In this document: positions 10,015-22,439 of the stretch, in pieces
Layout of the letters: the number at the start of each line of letters is the position of its first letter
Numbering within the stretch: position 1 is the stretch's first letter
Assembly (NCBI GenBank): GCA_949358305.1
Contig: OX442319.1
Span: 6,200,001 to 6,264,000, forward strand
DNA length: 64,000 bases
From: Strigamia acuminata
Lineage: Eukaryota > Arthropoda > Chilopoda > Geophilomorpha > Linotaeniidae
Direction: 5' to 3'
Notes under the pieces: generated by a model
Databases searched by the model: none
What the model was told of the DNA's origin: nothing
The model's input: the letters and a program-made list of their open reading frames with translations, nothing else
Made by a program: the position numbers and the translations under genes

Positions 10015-11714
10015 TTTACATTAAGATAAACGTCGTAGCCTACACGCTGGATAGATTCCAACAGGATGTTCTGCAGTATCTTTTGGTTAGGCCTAATTTA
10101 AATCTCCGTAATTTACCCTACTAATTTCATGTTTTAGCTTATTCAACATTATCCAGAATCGCTGAGACACAATGCTGAAATCCCGTATTATCGCAATGAA
10201 TTCGATAAAATAGGTATAAATAAATAAATTTAATTTAATTTTTAATTTAATCTTATTTCATTTGCAGAACCTTTGCCATCTACGATCGATGCGTACTCGT
10301 GCGGTTGGCCAATACCGATTTTCGATCCGTTTTTCAACGAAACTAAATTAAAATCTAAACACGTAACGGAAGACTCGGGACATACCTAATTTACCGGTGG
10401 CGCAGACAGTTCCCGAAGAGAATCACGAGATCGCTCAAAGGAGTGATTTAGTGTCGTCGAGTCATTTTTTTCTTCCAGATCGAAAATTGCCGTTGAGGAA
10501 AGAGGTGCCCAGCGTTATTGTAGTTACATCGAGGAAAAGAAAGACAACGCCGGCCCCTTCGGTGAAGAAATCCGTCAATGTAAGTAGAAAGAAAATCTCG
10601 AAAAAAACCGAAATCCAATTCCTGGAAGACTTGGCCATGTGAAAATGATTGAGTTTTGTGAAAGAAAAGTTCTTAACGTTTGTATTTTGAATTTAGAGAG
10701 CCGAGTGCGACTGAAATTGAAGTGACGTACCCGCACGAACCAAGTGTTTCGTCCGATATTCCGATCAGGTCTTCCGCGTCTATGATTGGAGTTCGATTTA
10801 ATATGGATAGAAGTGAAAGTAATTCGGATGTCGAGTCGATTAAAAGCCAGTCCGTCATGTTCACGCCTCCAAAAGCAGTTCCCACAAGATCTACCGCTAC
10901 TGTAATGTCGAATAATTGTTTATTTTAAGTCCTTGGGAGGTAATTTCTTGTGCATTTCTAGAAGGTCTGGCTTACGGGACGCGATACAAAACTGTCCATT
11001 CCTGCAAATCTTGTTTTTGATCATCTGGAACCGAGCAATTTCCTGCCAAATCGGTTGGATAATCACAAAATGTTGATTAGTCTACTGCGAAAACGTGGAA
11101 ATTGTGCGATTTTGCAGTTTTGCAACTGAGTTTTTCGTTTATTTCACCAAAATTGCACTTTTTGGACGTTTAAAACTCGTTTGAAATGATGTTATTGTAT
11201 TGGTCGATGACTTATTGTTTGCAATAAATTTATACATATTTATTGCAGAACTAAGACTGGCTACGTCATCAAAGATTTGGAAGTTCCAAAAGACCTCGCT
11301 AAAACTCCGCTTACGAAACGGATTTCGGGAATTCCAAAAAGAGGATCTGAAGTCACGGGTAAAAAGGAATAACTTAGAAATAATTAATTCAAAAAAAGAT
11401 AACTTTCCTTCAGCTAAATCGACAATCGTGGCGGAACTAACGAGTGGCAACGTTCTCACTATGCCTTCGGTGGTACAAAAAATTAACTACCGAGTCGATG
11501 TGTTTGGTTTAGAAATTTAATGTTTTTTTTTTTCAGGTGGATATAATGACCAATCTCGGTGGCGGTGTTCTTGCACGAAAGGACCTCAAACCGAAATCTG
11601 TAAAACAAACTTTTATGTTTTTTAAACCAAAAAATTTATTCATTTTTTATTCTTTTCTCTTTTTACCAGTCTGACCAATCGCCGCAGACCGCGAAGATCT
11701 TCGACCATTTTTAA
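10015..11714 (+). CDS. Unrecognised multi-exon gene, 5' end not found
   Basis: Ten phase-compatible exons with good splice sites: 10015-10085, 10138-10213, 10268-10362, 10406-10638, 10697-10901, 10962-about 11100, 11249-11358, 11414-11499, 11537-11599 and 11670-11714 (stop TAA). The intron at 10363-10405 is only 43 bp. The donor of the sixth exon is not resolved. The N-terminal part is folded-looking (LDRFQQDVLQYLLIQHYPES, then AYSCGWPIPIFDPFF). The middle is Ser/Lys-rich and probably disordered. The C-terminus carries VLTMPSVVQ, then VDIMTNLGGGVLARKDLKPK and ends KIFDHF. The last part vaguely recalls the borealin C-terminus (GSPLxxP...GxVLxLxP), but this is a weak impression. The first coding exon must lie upstream of the CT-rich tract at 9955-9975. 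It is head-to-tail (convergent) with SF3B1. I do not recognise the family. Confidence 0.6.
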
Positions 11715-12441
11715 ATCTAATTTCGCGTTCTAAGGTGGAACCACGATTACTCATTTCCCAATTAATTGACCGCAGCTTGCCCGGTGTTGGACATCAGTCC
11801 AAAGTCACACGAAACTGAAAATATATTCCAGATAAATTGACTTTTAATAAAAAGAAAAAAAGAAAATTTGATCAATTTTATTCCAGTTTTAACCACTTAT
11901 CCGTTTATTACAAAAATGTAAATTAACAAAATTATGTGATGACATAATCTTATTAATTAACGAGATTAACCTCCACTGCGGTTTCGTTTGGCTGCAAATA
12001 ACAAGAAAATTTTTGGCTTATCCGGCTTATCCGGGACTTCTTGCGGGGTCATTCATCTGCGCTTTCACGTTGAAAGACGACCCGAATAAATATCTGATTG
12101 TAAAAACAATTGAAAATGTTGCAATGGTTTATTGTTGCAAAACAATGTATCAGTTCAACACTTTGTGCTATTTTCTTTTTACAATTTTACATAGAAATAA
12201 ATGTATAGAATATTTATAACGCTGAAATATAATTGAATAATTTAATTACGGTAGTTTTAGTTAATTTTAAAATCGCCATTTTGGACCTAGAAAACGGACG
12301 AGATCTATCAAGATTTAAAATTTTAAAAAATAAATAAATAAATAACGGTGTAATAAATCAAACCCATATCGAATGAACCAACAAAACAACAAACCATGCC
12401 AATTATTAAAACTTTATTCAAAACAAACAAATTACAAAAAA
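11715..12441. other. Convergent intergenic region (3' flanks)
   Basis: Lies between the stop codons of the plus-strand gene at 10-11.7 kb and of SF3B1. Several AATAAA motifs occur on both strands (for example near 11850 and 12340), compatible with two 3' UTRs. A 68-codon open frame at 12013-12219 has no recognisable features. Confidence 0.5.
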
Positions 12442-15400
12442 TTACAAAATGTAATCTAATTCATATCTGCGGTACTGATTCTTTCCCTCGTTCTCCAACC
12501 TCGGATACCCAGCGACCAACGCGTCCTGTCCACCGATGTACAACGCGTTGTAAATCTTCCAATAAACATCTCGGACTTTCCGCGCAGGATGAAACAAACC
12601 TTGCACCGTGTACTGCAAGATCTTGATCGGCCCCAAAGCCACGCGCATGCCCTCGATCGCGTCCAGGAAAGCCTGCACCAAATGCGGCGACGTCTCGAAA
12701 ATATTCGGCCACACGTAATTCAGCAAATGACCCATCACATCTTCGCGCCCCAACCCGTAAACCCCCAACGCCATGTGTTTAATCGCCGAGCACGCAGTTT
12801 GCCTGTGGACCAAATCGCGATCCATCAGCGAGTCTTCCAACAACGGCGCCACCGCGTAAACGTAATCTTTGCCCAATTCGCCGATGTATTCGAACAGAAA
12901 GGAAAGCGACTTCAAAACGCCGTTCTGGACATTCAACTCGGGCACTCTGTACTCGTTCATGAGCGCGGGCAACACCGTGAACGGCGAACACGTTTCGGCA
13001 ACGATGGCGATCGCGACGGTCGTGCAAACTCGGTTTTGTCGCTCCTGCACCCTCAGATTGTTCAGGAGAGTGGCCAAAACATCGTGCGGACCGATGGCTT
13101 TGGCGATGTAACCGAAAGTGTTGACCGTGGCGCGCCGAATGGCCTTTTTGTGCGCTTTGAGCAAGTCCAACAACTCGAAGCAAATCCTCATCCACTCGCG
13201 CGCCGACACGAATTCGGAGCCGCGGTCCGCGACACGTCCGACCAAATCGATGCAGTTCTCTTGCACTTTCTCGTGGCGGTTCTTCAAGATGGGCGTCAAG
13301 CGCGGGAGTAAATCCTTGATCGGGGGGTTCATTTTCGACATTCCAATCACACTGACAATCCCTTTGAGAGCGCCGAGAATGCTGCCGAGAACTTCCGGGT
13401 ACTCCTCGCCTAAATATTCGTACAAAACGCCGCTCAAATGACCGAGCAACTTCTCCTCCTGACACACGCTCATTACCGGCGCGATGCGCGACACCAGATC
13501 CGCCGATTGCTGTCGCACTTTAGCGGATTTGTTGTTAAGTCTCCACAAGATGGTTCCGCAAATCTGCGCCAAATAAACTTTACTGCGTATCCCCAGCGTG
13601 TTGACGATCGTGCCGAACCCGTTCAACATGACCACGTCCTCTCCCGACTGTTCCTGGAACGCGTACAACATTCCGTCGACCAATCGCATCTCCATCTTTT
13701 CATCGATGTCCGCGGCGCCCAAATTGCACATCATCTTCTCGATGGTTTCCATCACCATTTTCCGATACTGCTCGTTGTCGTCGTTCAAATCGTCCACGAT
13801 TCTCCCCGCGATCTCGCCCACACCGACCTTATTGGCGATCTCCACCGTCGTGTCCACCAACTGCCGGTAATTCCTCCTGTCCATCGCCATGCGCTGATTC
13901 CACATAAACTTGAAATAATTCGGCAAAATCTCCGCTTTTATGTAAGTGGGGCCCACGCCGTCCGTGGCGCAACACTGCTTGACCACTTTGAGCACGATTT
14001 TCTTCATCTCTTCGTCCGGCGACTGAAACTCGCGACTCAAAACCAACATGACTTCCTTCGTGTAGTAATCCGCCTCTTCGGCGGGCATCAACGGGATCAA
14101 ATAACCGATCGCTTTGAGGAAAGCCGCCAGACCTTTTCCTCGGTGCGTGCGAATGCCCTTCCAGAGCGGAATGAGCACCGAATCGAACGACTCGATGCCG
14201 TACGGAGTGGCGGCCTCGGCCAACGCGCCCAGCGACAACGCCGTGATGGTGCGCACCTTCTGCTGCTCGTCCACCAGTCCGTGGTCGATGATTTCGATCA
14301 GATTTTTTAGATGCGGCAGGATCGCGCAACCCATGAGGATGGAAATTTGTTGCACGATCTTGATGCCGGTGTGCCTGGCTTGCCACGACTTCTTGCTCCG
14401 GCACACGGCTTTCAGGAACGGCATCAGCGACGGGATCCCTAACGCCGACGCCACCACTGCGAACGCACGGGCGGTCGTGTTGCGCACGTATTCGTCGGCG
14501 TTGTCGATGTCCGGTCGCATCGTGGAGATGATGGTGGCCAGCCCGGCGGCTTTGGCCAGATTGGAGATGATTTCTCGGCCCTCGACTCGCGCGTAGTAGT
14601 CCTCGTCGATGAGGAGCGGCTCGATGACCACGAGGATCTTGTGCACGTAAGGTCGCACCAAGTCGTCCAGTTTGTACAAAATTCGGTCGATGACTTTGAC
14701 GAGTAAGTGGCGCTCTTGGTCCTCCAACGTGGGCGACATGAGCAGGGGTAAAATCTGGTTGAAGAGCGGACCGGCGCCCAACTCTCGCGCCTTGTCGGTG
14801 AGCTGCCGGAAAGCCGACTTGCGCATGGGCGGAGTGCCGTTCTTCACTTTGAGCAGCAGTTTCATGATTTTCCGCTCCTTCTGCTCCTCGAGAGTCAACG
14901 AATCCTCGTCCACGTCCGCCAATAACTTGTCGAAATACTGCGCGTCTTCGGGCTTCAAGTAGGGCAAATCGCCTTTCGGTTGGTTGTCTTCGATCAACAT
15001 CTTCGACGGCTGCTCCTGCTGCATGAAGAAGCCGGAAACTCCTCCCAACGGGGTCGGCGTCGCACACGCCTTGCGAGCGGGCGTTCTGATGGGGATGTAA
15101 CTGGCCGGTGCTTGGAGGATCTTGTAGCCGGTTGGAAACATCGAGTTTAATTCTTCGTCGGTCAGCGGGCGGTTGCGTTCGTCGATTTCCCGATCTAGAC
15201 GAAACGCTTGGATCTGTTCGGGGGTCATGGTCAAGAGTTGACTCGGTGTGACCATTGCCAATGCGTTGAGCCCGATCGGTGTCTTCGTGGACGCTGTGCC
15301 GGGTGTTTGGTGGGCAGGAGTCACGTCCCAACGAGACGGAGTTTTGTCGGATCGGACGCTCGAGATTCCCGCGTCGGTCGAATCGGTGCCGTCGGTTTTC

Positions 15401-16221
15401 GGCGTTTCGCACCATCCGCTGTCGCGACCGGGCGTCTCCCGGTCGGTTTGGGGCGTTTGATCCCATCGGTTCTTCCGCGGAGTAGGGCCGTGTGCGGGAG
15501 TGTCGTGACTAGGAGTCGCGTGGACACCGGGCGTGGCGTGGACGGCTGGCGTTTGGTCCCAGTAATTTTGCGCGGCCGGAGTTTGCGCGTCGGCGACGTC
15601 CCAACTGGACGTTTTGGGTTTTTTAGCAGGAGTGGTGTTTTCCGGTTCGTCATTCGCCGGTTGGTCCCATCGACGACGTTTGAGTTCGCCACTTTTCGCC
15701 TTTTCGGACAATTGGTCTCGAAGTTGTCGTTCTTGTTGGGTCAAAGCCGTTTCTTGCGCGATTTGCACGTAAGTGCGGGAACCTTGGATCGGAGTTTTGC
15801 CGCCGTCAGCGAAGAGATCGACTCGCTCGGGCGAAATAATTCGGTTTCTTCGCCTCAACTGGTATTCGTTTTCTCGCGAGACGATCGTACGTGGTTTCTG
15901 GGCGGCGAACGGGTCGTGGTCGGGTTCACTTTGCGGGATTTCGTTTAGAATTGAAGCCGACGCTGAATAGTTGACACGTCGGATCGTCGGGGCCGTGACT
16001 TCGTCTTCGTCGTCTTCGTCTATTTCTTCGTTCGGCGCGATCGAAGTGAGGTATTCGTTTTTCGGTTTCCCGGCCGCGTAAATGTCTTGGTCGAAAAACC
16101 CTGTCGTGCCGAACCCAATTCTCTCATCGTCGTCGATTGCGGGCGCATTCTGTTTATTTTTCTCCTTCAGTTCTTTGGCGTAGACTTCGAAGTCTTCTTC
16201 GGTCATCGGTACGGATTCCAT
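12442..16221 (-). CDS. SF3B1: Splicing factor 3B subunit 1, intronless
   Basis: Core U2 snRNP protein that clamps the branch-site/U2 duplex. The encoded protein has about 1,259 residues, against about 1,304 in human. The N-terminal third is disordered with RWD-TP repeats, the UHM-ligand motifs that bind U2AF/SPF45/PUF60 ([13 protein letters not shown]). It is followed by [19 protein letters not shown] and [15 protein letters not shown]. From about residue 450, HEAT repeats follow human SF3B1 almost residue for residue ([46 protein letters not shown], ending RYELDYIL). Lysines equivalent to human K666 and K700 are conserved. I chose the start at 16221 ([11 protein letters not shown]), which has family-like sequence. 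The frame stays open to 16413 but that extension looks like 5' UTR. There is no intron, and GC is clearly higher than in its surroundings. Confidence 0.97.
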   Translation of the reverse strand: MESVPMTEEDFEVYAKELKEKNKQNAPAIDDDERIGFGTTGFFDQDIYAAGKPKNEYLTSIAPNEEIDEDDEDEVTAPTIRRVNYSASASILNEIPQSEPDHDPFAAQKPRTIVSRENEYQLRRRNRIISPERVDLFADGGKTPIQGSRTYVQIAQETALTQQERQLRDQLSEKAKSGELKRRRWDQPANDEPENTTPAKKPKTSSWDVADAQTPAAQNYWDQTPAVHATPGVHATPSHDTPAHGPTPRKNRWDQTPQTDRETPGRDSGWCETPKTDGTDSTDAGISSVRSDKTPSRWDVTPAHQTPGTASTKTPIGLNALAMVTPSQLLTMTPEQIQAFRLDREIDERNRPLTDEELNSMFPTGYKILQAPASYIPIRTPARKACATPTPLGGVSGFFMQQEQPSKMLIEDNQPKGDLPYLKPEDAQYFDKLLADVDEDSLTLEEQKERKIMKLLLKVKNGTPPMRKSAFRQLTDKARELGAGPLFNQILPLLMSPTLEDQERHLLVKVIDRILYKLDDLVRPYVHKILVVIEPLLIDEDYYARVEGREIISNLAKAAGLATIISTMRPDIDNADEYVRNTTARAFAVVASALGIPSLMPFLKAVCRSKKSWQARHTGIKIVQQISILMGCAILPHLKNLIEIIDHGLVDEQQKVRTITALSLGALAEAATPYGIESFDSVLIPLWKGIRTHRGKGLAAFLKAIGYLIPLMPAEEADYYTKEVMLVLSREFQSPDEEMKKIVLKVVKQCCATDGVGPTYIKAEILPNYFKFMWNQRMAMDRRNYRQLVDTTVEIANKVGVGEIAGRIVDDLNDDNEQYRKMVMETIEKMMCNLGAADIDEKMEMRLVDGMLYAFQEQSGEDVVMLNGFGTIVNTLGIRSKVYLAQICGTILWRLNNKSAKVRQQSADLVSRIAPVMSVCQEEKLLGHLSGVLYEYLGEEYPEVLGSILGALKGIVSVIGMSKMNPPIKDLLPRLTPILKNRHEKVQENCIDLVGRVADRGSEFVSAREWMRICFELLDLLKAHKKAIRRATVNTFGYIAKAIGPHDVLATLLNNLRVQERQNRVCTTVAIAIVAETCSPFTVLPALMNEYRVPELNVQNGVLKSLSFLFEYIGELGKDYVYAVAPLLEDSLMDRDLVHRQTACSAIKHMALGVYGLGREDVMGHLLNYVWPNIFETSPHLVQAFLDAIEGMRVALGPIKILQYTVQGLFHPARKVRDVYWKIYNALYIGGQDALVAGYPRLENEGKNQYRRYELDYIL

Positions 16222-16744
16222 CGTGCTCGAAAATCGTCTAAATCGGATCGTAATTTGTTTCGCACTGACTGGTAAGCGTAGTTTGAATTTCCGTGCTACT
16301 TTCTTTACAGATATATGGACAAAACAAACCGTACCACCTGCGTAATACCTTGGTAATACCGGCCACCGGTCAAGGAGTCCCCTGATTGGTCGAGAGAGCA
16401 GGACCGCAGTCACGCAGAAACGTCATTTAATGTCGTGACTAGTCCTGGTCACTTTTTACTTATTTTTTTATTTTCAATTAAATTAATTAAATTAATTAAA
16501 CAATTTTTCGCGTTTTTTCCGATATTTGCATTTTTTTTTATTTGCCCAGGTCTGATTAACAAAATAAATTTCAAATGAAATAGAAAAAGCACAAAATTAA
16601 AACTGTAAATTTCTGTTCGAAACCAACAGACACCGTAACTTTCCATCCATTTAAGCAACCAATTCTTTTTTTGTTCACCTAAACACACCAAAACTTGCGA
16701 TATTTTTCATTGAAAACATTAAAGTGAATAATCGAACAAAGATT

Positions 16745-17236
16745 TCAACTCCTTTTGCGCATCGTCTGCTTAATCTTCGCAAGCTTCGTGTTTTTCTTCT
16801 TATTTCCCATCGGCGACGTCGATTTGCAAACTCTCTCGTCGCCGTACTGCGTGGGCAGAAAATTGGGGATTTTGAGCCAGAGTCTGCAATTTTTGTCGAC
16901 CACCACTCGCGCACGTTTCGTCAATTTAAACTGACCGTCCTTCAACGTCACTAGCTTGTTCTGCATGCCACGCACCAGGGCACTTCCGACTTTCTTGCGC
17001 AAGTCTTTGTCGTTGATACTGCGCTGGGAGATTCGTGCCATGTAGCTCATGATGCTTGTGGGCGAGACTGAGCCATCTTCGGTTTTGAAACTAATCCGCA
17101 CAAGACTGGTCAGCACTCGAGTGAAGAAATCCTGGTGATCATTTCGCCCGTTCACTAAAACCACTTGAAATTTATTTTTCCTAGACAAGCTGCTGGCCAT
17201 TTGCTCAGAGACAAATAGCCCTTCGTAGTTACTCAT
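16745..17236 (-). CDS. Small basic winged-helix (H15-like) protein
   Basis: A single-exon frame of 163 residues starts MSNYEGLFVSE. Residues 40-110 (DFFTRVLTSLVRI ... GSVSPTSIMSYMARIS ... LRKKVGSALVRGMQNKLV ... DGQFKLTKR) follow the spacing of the linker-histone H15/winged-helix fold: helix, serine-rich loop, helix, helix, Gly turn and a FKL strand. The tail is basic (GNKKKNTKLAKIKQTMRKRS). It could be a histone-H1-like or insect DUF4777-type protein. This is inference from pattern, not a database match. It lies on the same strand as SF3B1, about 500 bp upstream of its start. A decayed paralogue is at 25418-25735. Confidence 0.65.
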   Translation of the reverse strand: MSNYEGLFVSEQMASSLSRKNKFQVVLVNGRNDHQDFFTRVLTSLVRISFKTEDGSVSPTSIMSYMARISQRSINDKDLRKKVGSALVRGMQNKLVTLKDGQFKLTKRARVVVDKNCRLWLKIPNFLPTQYGDERVCKSTSPMGNKKKNTKLAKIKQTMRKRS

Positions 17237-17868
17237 TTATGCATTCTGTAATTTTTTGCTTTATTTCCTAGGCTTATTTCCCGAATTTGGTGTCTGTCAT
17301 GCAATGACGTCGTTCTGTCGCTTAGCACGTGTCGCTTCAGTGTGCTGGATCATTGTTGATGTTTGTTTGTTTGTTTGTGATTGCGAGTGATGAAAATAAA
17401 CAGAAATAACGTCATATTAATTTCTCAAAACGTCATATTAATTTCTCAAAACGTCATATTAATTTCTCAAAACGTCATATTAATTTCTCAAAACTTTGTG
17501 ATTTTTTTTGTGCAGACAAACCATCAGCAAGAGAGCACTTGAGATTTAATAATGCGCAGGTGCAAGTCACAAATCGAAATTTAGGAATATGAGTTGTAGA
17601 AATTCGAAGAAATAAGAAATAAAAAAAATTTATTCTACTTTTAAACAAAAAAATTCATGCACGTGATTGTGTTTAAGGTGGCCTCTTAATTGTTGCATTG
17701 TGCAAAAATAAAAGTCGTGTTTGGTCAACAAGACAAGGAGGATTAAAGAGAAATTTTTTGAAGCTGCCACTAACATCGAGCAAAGAAAAACAGACGACTA
17801 TTTTCCTGTCATCAACAATATCCAACATCTTAATCAAGCAAAACTCAGCTCTGAATCAACATGTTTCG
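16949..17868. repeat. Segmental duplication, copy A (copy B at 25451-26312)
   Basis: The 3' two-thirds and the upstream flank of the H15-like gene, including the tandem array at 17408 and about 400 bp beyond, recur at 25451-26312 in the same orientation with small indels. Beyond the H15 gene this copy contains the open stretch TRRIKEKFFEAATNIEQRK near 17730, also present in copy B, with no recognised function. Confidence 0.9.
17408..17492. repeat. 21-bp tandem repeat (aacgtcatattaatttctcaa), four copies
   Basis: Four nearly perfect head-to-tail units upstream of the H15-like gene. The duplicated locus has only two at about 25897-25940, so the array has expanded or contracted since the duplication. 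Confidence 0.92.
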
Positions 17869-20800
17869 TATTTAATGTCATTGCCATCGAACCACAACCC
17901 AAAACATCCAAAAATATGCAACATGTTGCAATTATTATATAAAAATGCTGCTGACAACACCATAGTAAAACAAAACTCATTCAGAAATTGTGAGAAAATT
18001 CGCTGAATTGATTTTCATATGGGGAGGATCCCACTGTTACAAACTCCTTTACACATACAGTCTTTGAGGATGAAATTAATGGCGGAAAAGCTACATCAAT
18101 TTATCTGTTTGTGACGGTTACGTATTTTTAGTAAATAAAATGCTTTATTTTGTCACTAGGTGGCACTGTTTGTAAATAGCGCCAAATTTAAGTTATTATA
18201 AAGAATATATAGATATAAATATTTATATATTTCCTAGACTCGAAGCAACGATCTAGTAGATACAGTATAAATTAAGATTTATATGTAAAATAAACAAGAA
18301 TAACTAATTTCCAAGGAAATTAGTAAACTTGGCCTATGAGATTAACAGGGAATTATGTCACCCCTCGCACCTGCACAGAGTTCAGCTCAAGACAATGGCA
18401 TAATACTGAATATGTCTTGCTATCCAGTTCCTGTGCTGACTTAGTAGAAACATAATAGTCTATTATGGTAGAAAGCTATGTTTTTGAGTATCCAGTTTCT
18501 GCAATCAGGGATTGGAAGGATTCGGCTGACCAGTGTTCCTATTGGAGCAATGGTCAATCCATTATTCCCACTTGGTATATATTTTCCTTCAACCGAAAAT
18601 ATAACGCTCTTGTCATGATATTTGTTTTTGAACTGTTCTTCTTTGAGCCTTTCTACTACTTCTGTTTTCAGCTGGCTGTGTAACATTTTACACAGACCAG
18701 TGCTCCTACTATCTGCGGATTGTGTTGTGATTTTCAAATTAAAAAATACATACTCCGTAATTTTTATTTATTTATTTTTTAAATAACTTAATTTGAAAAA
18801 TGGAATTAAAATTGAGATTGCCAAGCTTTTGGTATTCAAACCGTGTCCTGTCCTTGTGGCCCACCGTATCCCGTCCCTGTGGCCCACCGTATCCCGTCCC
18901 TGTGCCCACCGTCAGCAGTATTCTGGGCGGGTTGATGGAGCAATATCTTCCCGGCCGGGTGCGCTGTTAACGGTTGTGTAACAGTGAGAAAACTATAGCC
19001 AGGGTTATGGGTATGGACCTCGGGTATGGTAGATTTCATCATGTGTTCATCAACATGTGCCAGGTCCTATAAACCAAGGCTGCCGATAAGCTTGGTGAAA
19101 AAGGGCCATGACGTACTAATTTTTGTCTCTTTTCCAAAAAAAACACAAAGTAGAAATTGCTAAGTCCAAAAAAGTAAATTGGAAACAATTTACTTATTAG
19201 TAATTTCACTTGAGATGCCTTTACACGGAACCGGTAACAATAATTTTATAGTGGAATAAATTACCAGTAATTTATTCACAATAACCGAAAACAAGAAATA
19301 TTATTTCCTGTAGCAAATTGTAAGTAATTCGCTCAGGATGAACAACACGGTATAAATTGTGCACAATTTATAAGTTTGATTGTTACACGGTACTTCGCAC
19401 GGAGTTACTAGTGTTCAACACACCAACCATTTCAACGAATTTCAGTTATAGTAACGTTATATACAAGATTTATACATGGTCATTTGTTCGATAACTAAAG
19501 TACTTATCGACTTCAATGACCATATATGGTTGTCGCGATGCAGAAAAGCCAACCGTACACCTGGGATGATATTAATAACCATTACACCTTTTAGAACCTT
19601 TTAGAAGATGACGATCAGACCGATCCAGATGATATCTGTTAATTCTAGAAATAACGACGTCATAAACCCTTATTTCCGGAAGGAAGAAAGATTTGATATT
19701 ATTTTAGGGCTTCTAGCCAAAAGATTGTATAGTTAATTTGTAGTAATTTAGCCATTTGTCGGCTTAGTTTAACTTTAGTCACGTTTATTGGTAATAAATA
19801 TCATCTGATTTGAGAAACCCGTGACTCCTTCATTTTATCTCACTTTAGGTTCACTTGATTTTGTATCTAGCAAACTATCTCACGCGCAATATGATTAGGT
19901 GATATTTTAGCTGCGGGAACGGCATCGTCACATGTTATTGGTGAACAAGATTATAGAAGCTTTTCTTAATAAGGCTTTATAATCCAATAAGACGAATTGA
20001 ATTAATTTGAACTGTGCTTTTTTTCTTGCATGGATGGCGAATGTGGATCACTCAATAAGCACATCTTTCGCTTACAACACATTTCATAACTAGAAATGCA
20101 CGCATTTGTCTAGAGCTAAATGCTTATACTGTAGCTTAGTAAAATTAATACCAACGCCTGAGATGGACAATTTAACCCTCAGAAGGGCAACCCTATACCT
20201 ACCTTGTAAATTATTACTTAATTTAATACAGGTATACCTGCATGTGTTACCACTAAAGGCAAGAGTTTCAAGCCAGTTAAGAATCCATTGGCGTTAGCGA
20301 AGAGTTTAGCAAGACCAACAGTGAGCAGATATTCTCATCCTACGAACAGTGTGAGTTTTATTGAGTTGTTGACGGTTTTTTTTAAAATTTTATTCATTCG
20401 TCAGTTTAACCCTCAGATGGACAACCCTGTAAAATCCTGATTGATTTAATGTTTGTTTTTATAATTTGTTCAAAGTGTTTGATTTTATTGTGTTCAAATT
20501 CAAGAGTGTTTGTTTGATTTTTAATTATTTGATTGAATTGATTTGATGTTTTACGTTGATAATATGTTTGTTCGAGGTCACCAAGAGTGCTCTCTAGTGT
20601 CAAAAATTGTTAATTGAATGGTCCATGCTGACCATATGTTGACCCCGTTTTTTGGGGTTGACCACCATCTTTTTTCATACCTTAACGCGTGTCACCACAA
20701 GTTTTTGTATTGTCTAAATTTCAATGATTAAATAGTTTGTTAAGTTTACAACAATCGAATTGTTTATTTGCGCTGACTACAATCGTAGTGGGATTTATTT

Positions 20801-21500
20801 CGAAGTCTCGAAAAACCCTATACCTATTTGGGGACAACACTCTTCTTGAATAGGAAAAATTTTTTTTGGTTTACTATAATTATCTGACTTTGTTCTCACA
20901 ACAATAATGTTTGTTTCAAAAAAAATTTGGAGTGTTCTGTACCCTTATTTATTTATTTATTCACCTTTGAAAATTCTGCCCCTTAGAAATTCCAGCTTAA
21001 ATTTAAGTTGGCTTCTCCCAATATTATAAAAGCGATTCTACTTAGTGCTTCCAATTTTTATCAGCAGACACCGTATGGCGCTAATAGTCCAACAGAATTT
21101 CTATAGAAATAACCATTTATATTGTTACACAAATTTTGAATAAATAACCACATGCTATTGTTACACAAATTCTGAATAAATATAAAAATATTTGTTTATT
21201 TTAATGGAATGATTGTCATACCAAGGAGGCTGACTTCTTGCTCTATACAGTATAAACTGACCAGAGTTTAAACAGGTATTTTTGTTCTTATATTTGACTT
21301 TGCAGTATTATCTTGATCCCTTTGGTTCATTGTAATATGTGTGTCAATTTAATGACAAAGCCCCTTTTTAGCAGCGCAGCGCAGCATCCCAGCTACCCCT
21401 TTTTATGCTTGTATCAACCCATTGTACCCTTATTAATTATTCCCGTCACATTTTCAGGTGGCAGGACTTTCTGGGTGAAAGGCCGCTTATTGATGATCTT
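17869..21500. other. Repeat-rich intergenic region without recognised genes
   Basis: No convincing coding sequence. 18465-18680 matches 33285-33480 (an unidentified repeat with stretches such as YWSNGQS). 18840-18915 is a minisatellite. 19100-19960 resembles 55260-56010 and parts of 23030-23330 and 30845-30920, sharing atattattttagggc, attgtatagtt and catttgtcgg. These may be diverged solo LTRs, since a TATA-less promoter block and AATAAA motifs are visible, but no clear TG...CA boundaries were found. The rest shows nothing I can name. Confidence 0.45.
18840..18915. repeat. Short GC-rich minisatellite (ggcccaccgtatcccgtccc)
   Basis: About three copies of a 24-bp unit, GC-rich against an AT-rich background. 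Confidence 0.85.
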
Positions 21501-21576
21501 TCAACTGTAAACATCGTGCTGTAAAAAAAAACAACTCTTTTATTTCATTTGAATTTTTTTTTTTCAATTTTTAGTA

Positions 21577-21925
21577 GTTGGATACCCCGGCCGAAACCGG
21601 CAAACGCAAAAGCGTCCAAGGTGCTACGTAAGGGCGGAATTGGAATGGCCACAGCAACAGGCGACTTAAAACTGCCACAGGTAAGCCTGCTGTAAAAAAA
21701 AATTTTTTTTTAAATAAATTTCATTTAAATATTTTTTTTCTTTCAATTTTTAGGACTTGAATCTCACGGCCGAAACCGGCAAACGAGGTGCCAAGGGCGA
21801 TCTTCGAATGGCCCACCAATTGCCACAGGTAAGCGTGATGTGACTGTTTGGCCACCCTATTGGCCTACGTCACTCCACACACCGTCTGGTGGCCCCCATG
21901 GACTTAAATCTCACGGCCGATCCCG
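21577..21925 (+). other. Tandem exon-like units with splice sites
   Basis: Three diverged copies (about 21577, 21753 and 21901) share a core CTCACGGCCGAAACCGGC-like block. The first two are bounded by a pyrimidine-rich acceptor (TTTTTAG|) and a donor (CTGCCACAG|GTAAG or TTGCCACAG|GTAAG). The second is open in one frame and would read DLNLTAETGKRGAKGDLRMA; the first has a stop in the corresponding frame. This looks like a decayed gene with duplicated small exons or a repeat that carries splice signals. An inverted copy of the first unit is at 5401-5545. Confidence 0.45.
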
Positions 21926-21974
21926 ATCCCAGACAGAAATTAAACTAATGGATCGTTTAAAACCTTTTAATTCC

Positions 21975-22100
21975 CAATACAAATTAACTGCAGAAGTAGC
22001 CATTTTTCGACCATCAAAATTACAATAGACACTCTCGAGTGGGGCATCACAAACTTTCGAGTGGCCCCTTTAAAGTTTTATTGGATTTTATAAAAAAGAC
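21975..22100 (+). repeat. 5' part of a dispersed repeat (matches 37262-37450)
   Basis: Matches 37262-37450 (gcagaagtagccatttttc; atcacaaa.ttcgagtgg; ttttagctacaaaatccat). The match breaks at about 22155 and resumes at 24270, so this copy is split by about 2 kb of other sequence. Confidence 0.75.
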
Positions 22101-22439
22101 TAAAACAATTCGGAAAAGAAGTCAACTGTTTTAGCTACAAAATCCATCGCATACTAAACCACCAACAGATAAAATAAATTGGCAAGGAAACAAAATTAGG
22201 CGCTCATCCTGCACAAACAGCCGCAAATAGCGCTGCAAGTAAACACAAATTCTGAGAGTGGCTGACTGGATATCAGAACAGACATTCGGAAAATTTTGTA
22301 AGAAACCAATTGTTAACCCAAAGACATTCCAAGATGCTGTATTCCTTCGTCGGCGTCCAAATGGAAATTCCCACAGATGCCACCGAAGAATTTTTTGGAG
22401 CTCTCATTTTTTAATTTTTTGGCCCATTCACCTGATCAG

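Noticed and set aside
13829-15466. Long overlapping minus-strand and plus-strand frames inside SF3B1
   Set aside because: Arg-rich shadow frames caused by the high GC of the SF3B1 reading frame.
12442-16413. N-terminal extension of SF3B1 from the ATG at 16413
   Set aside because: The additional 64 residues have no family counterpart, while the ATG at 16221 starts family-like sequence.
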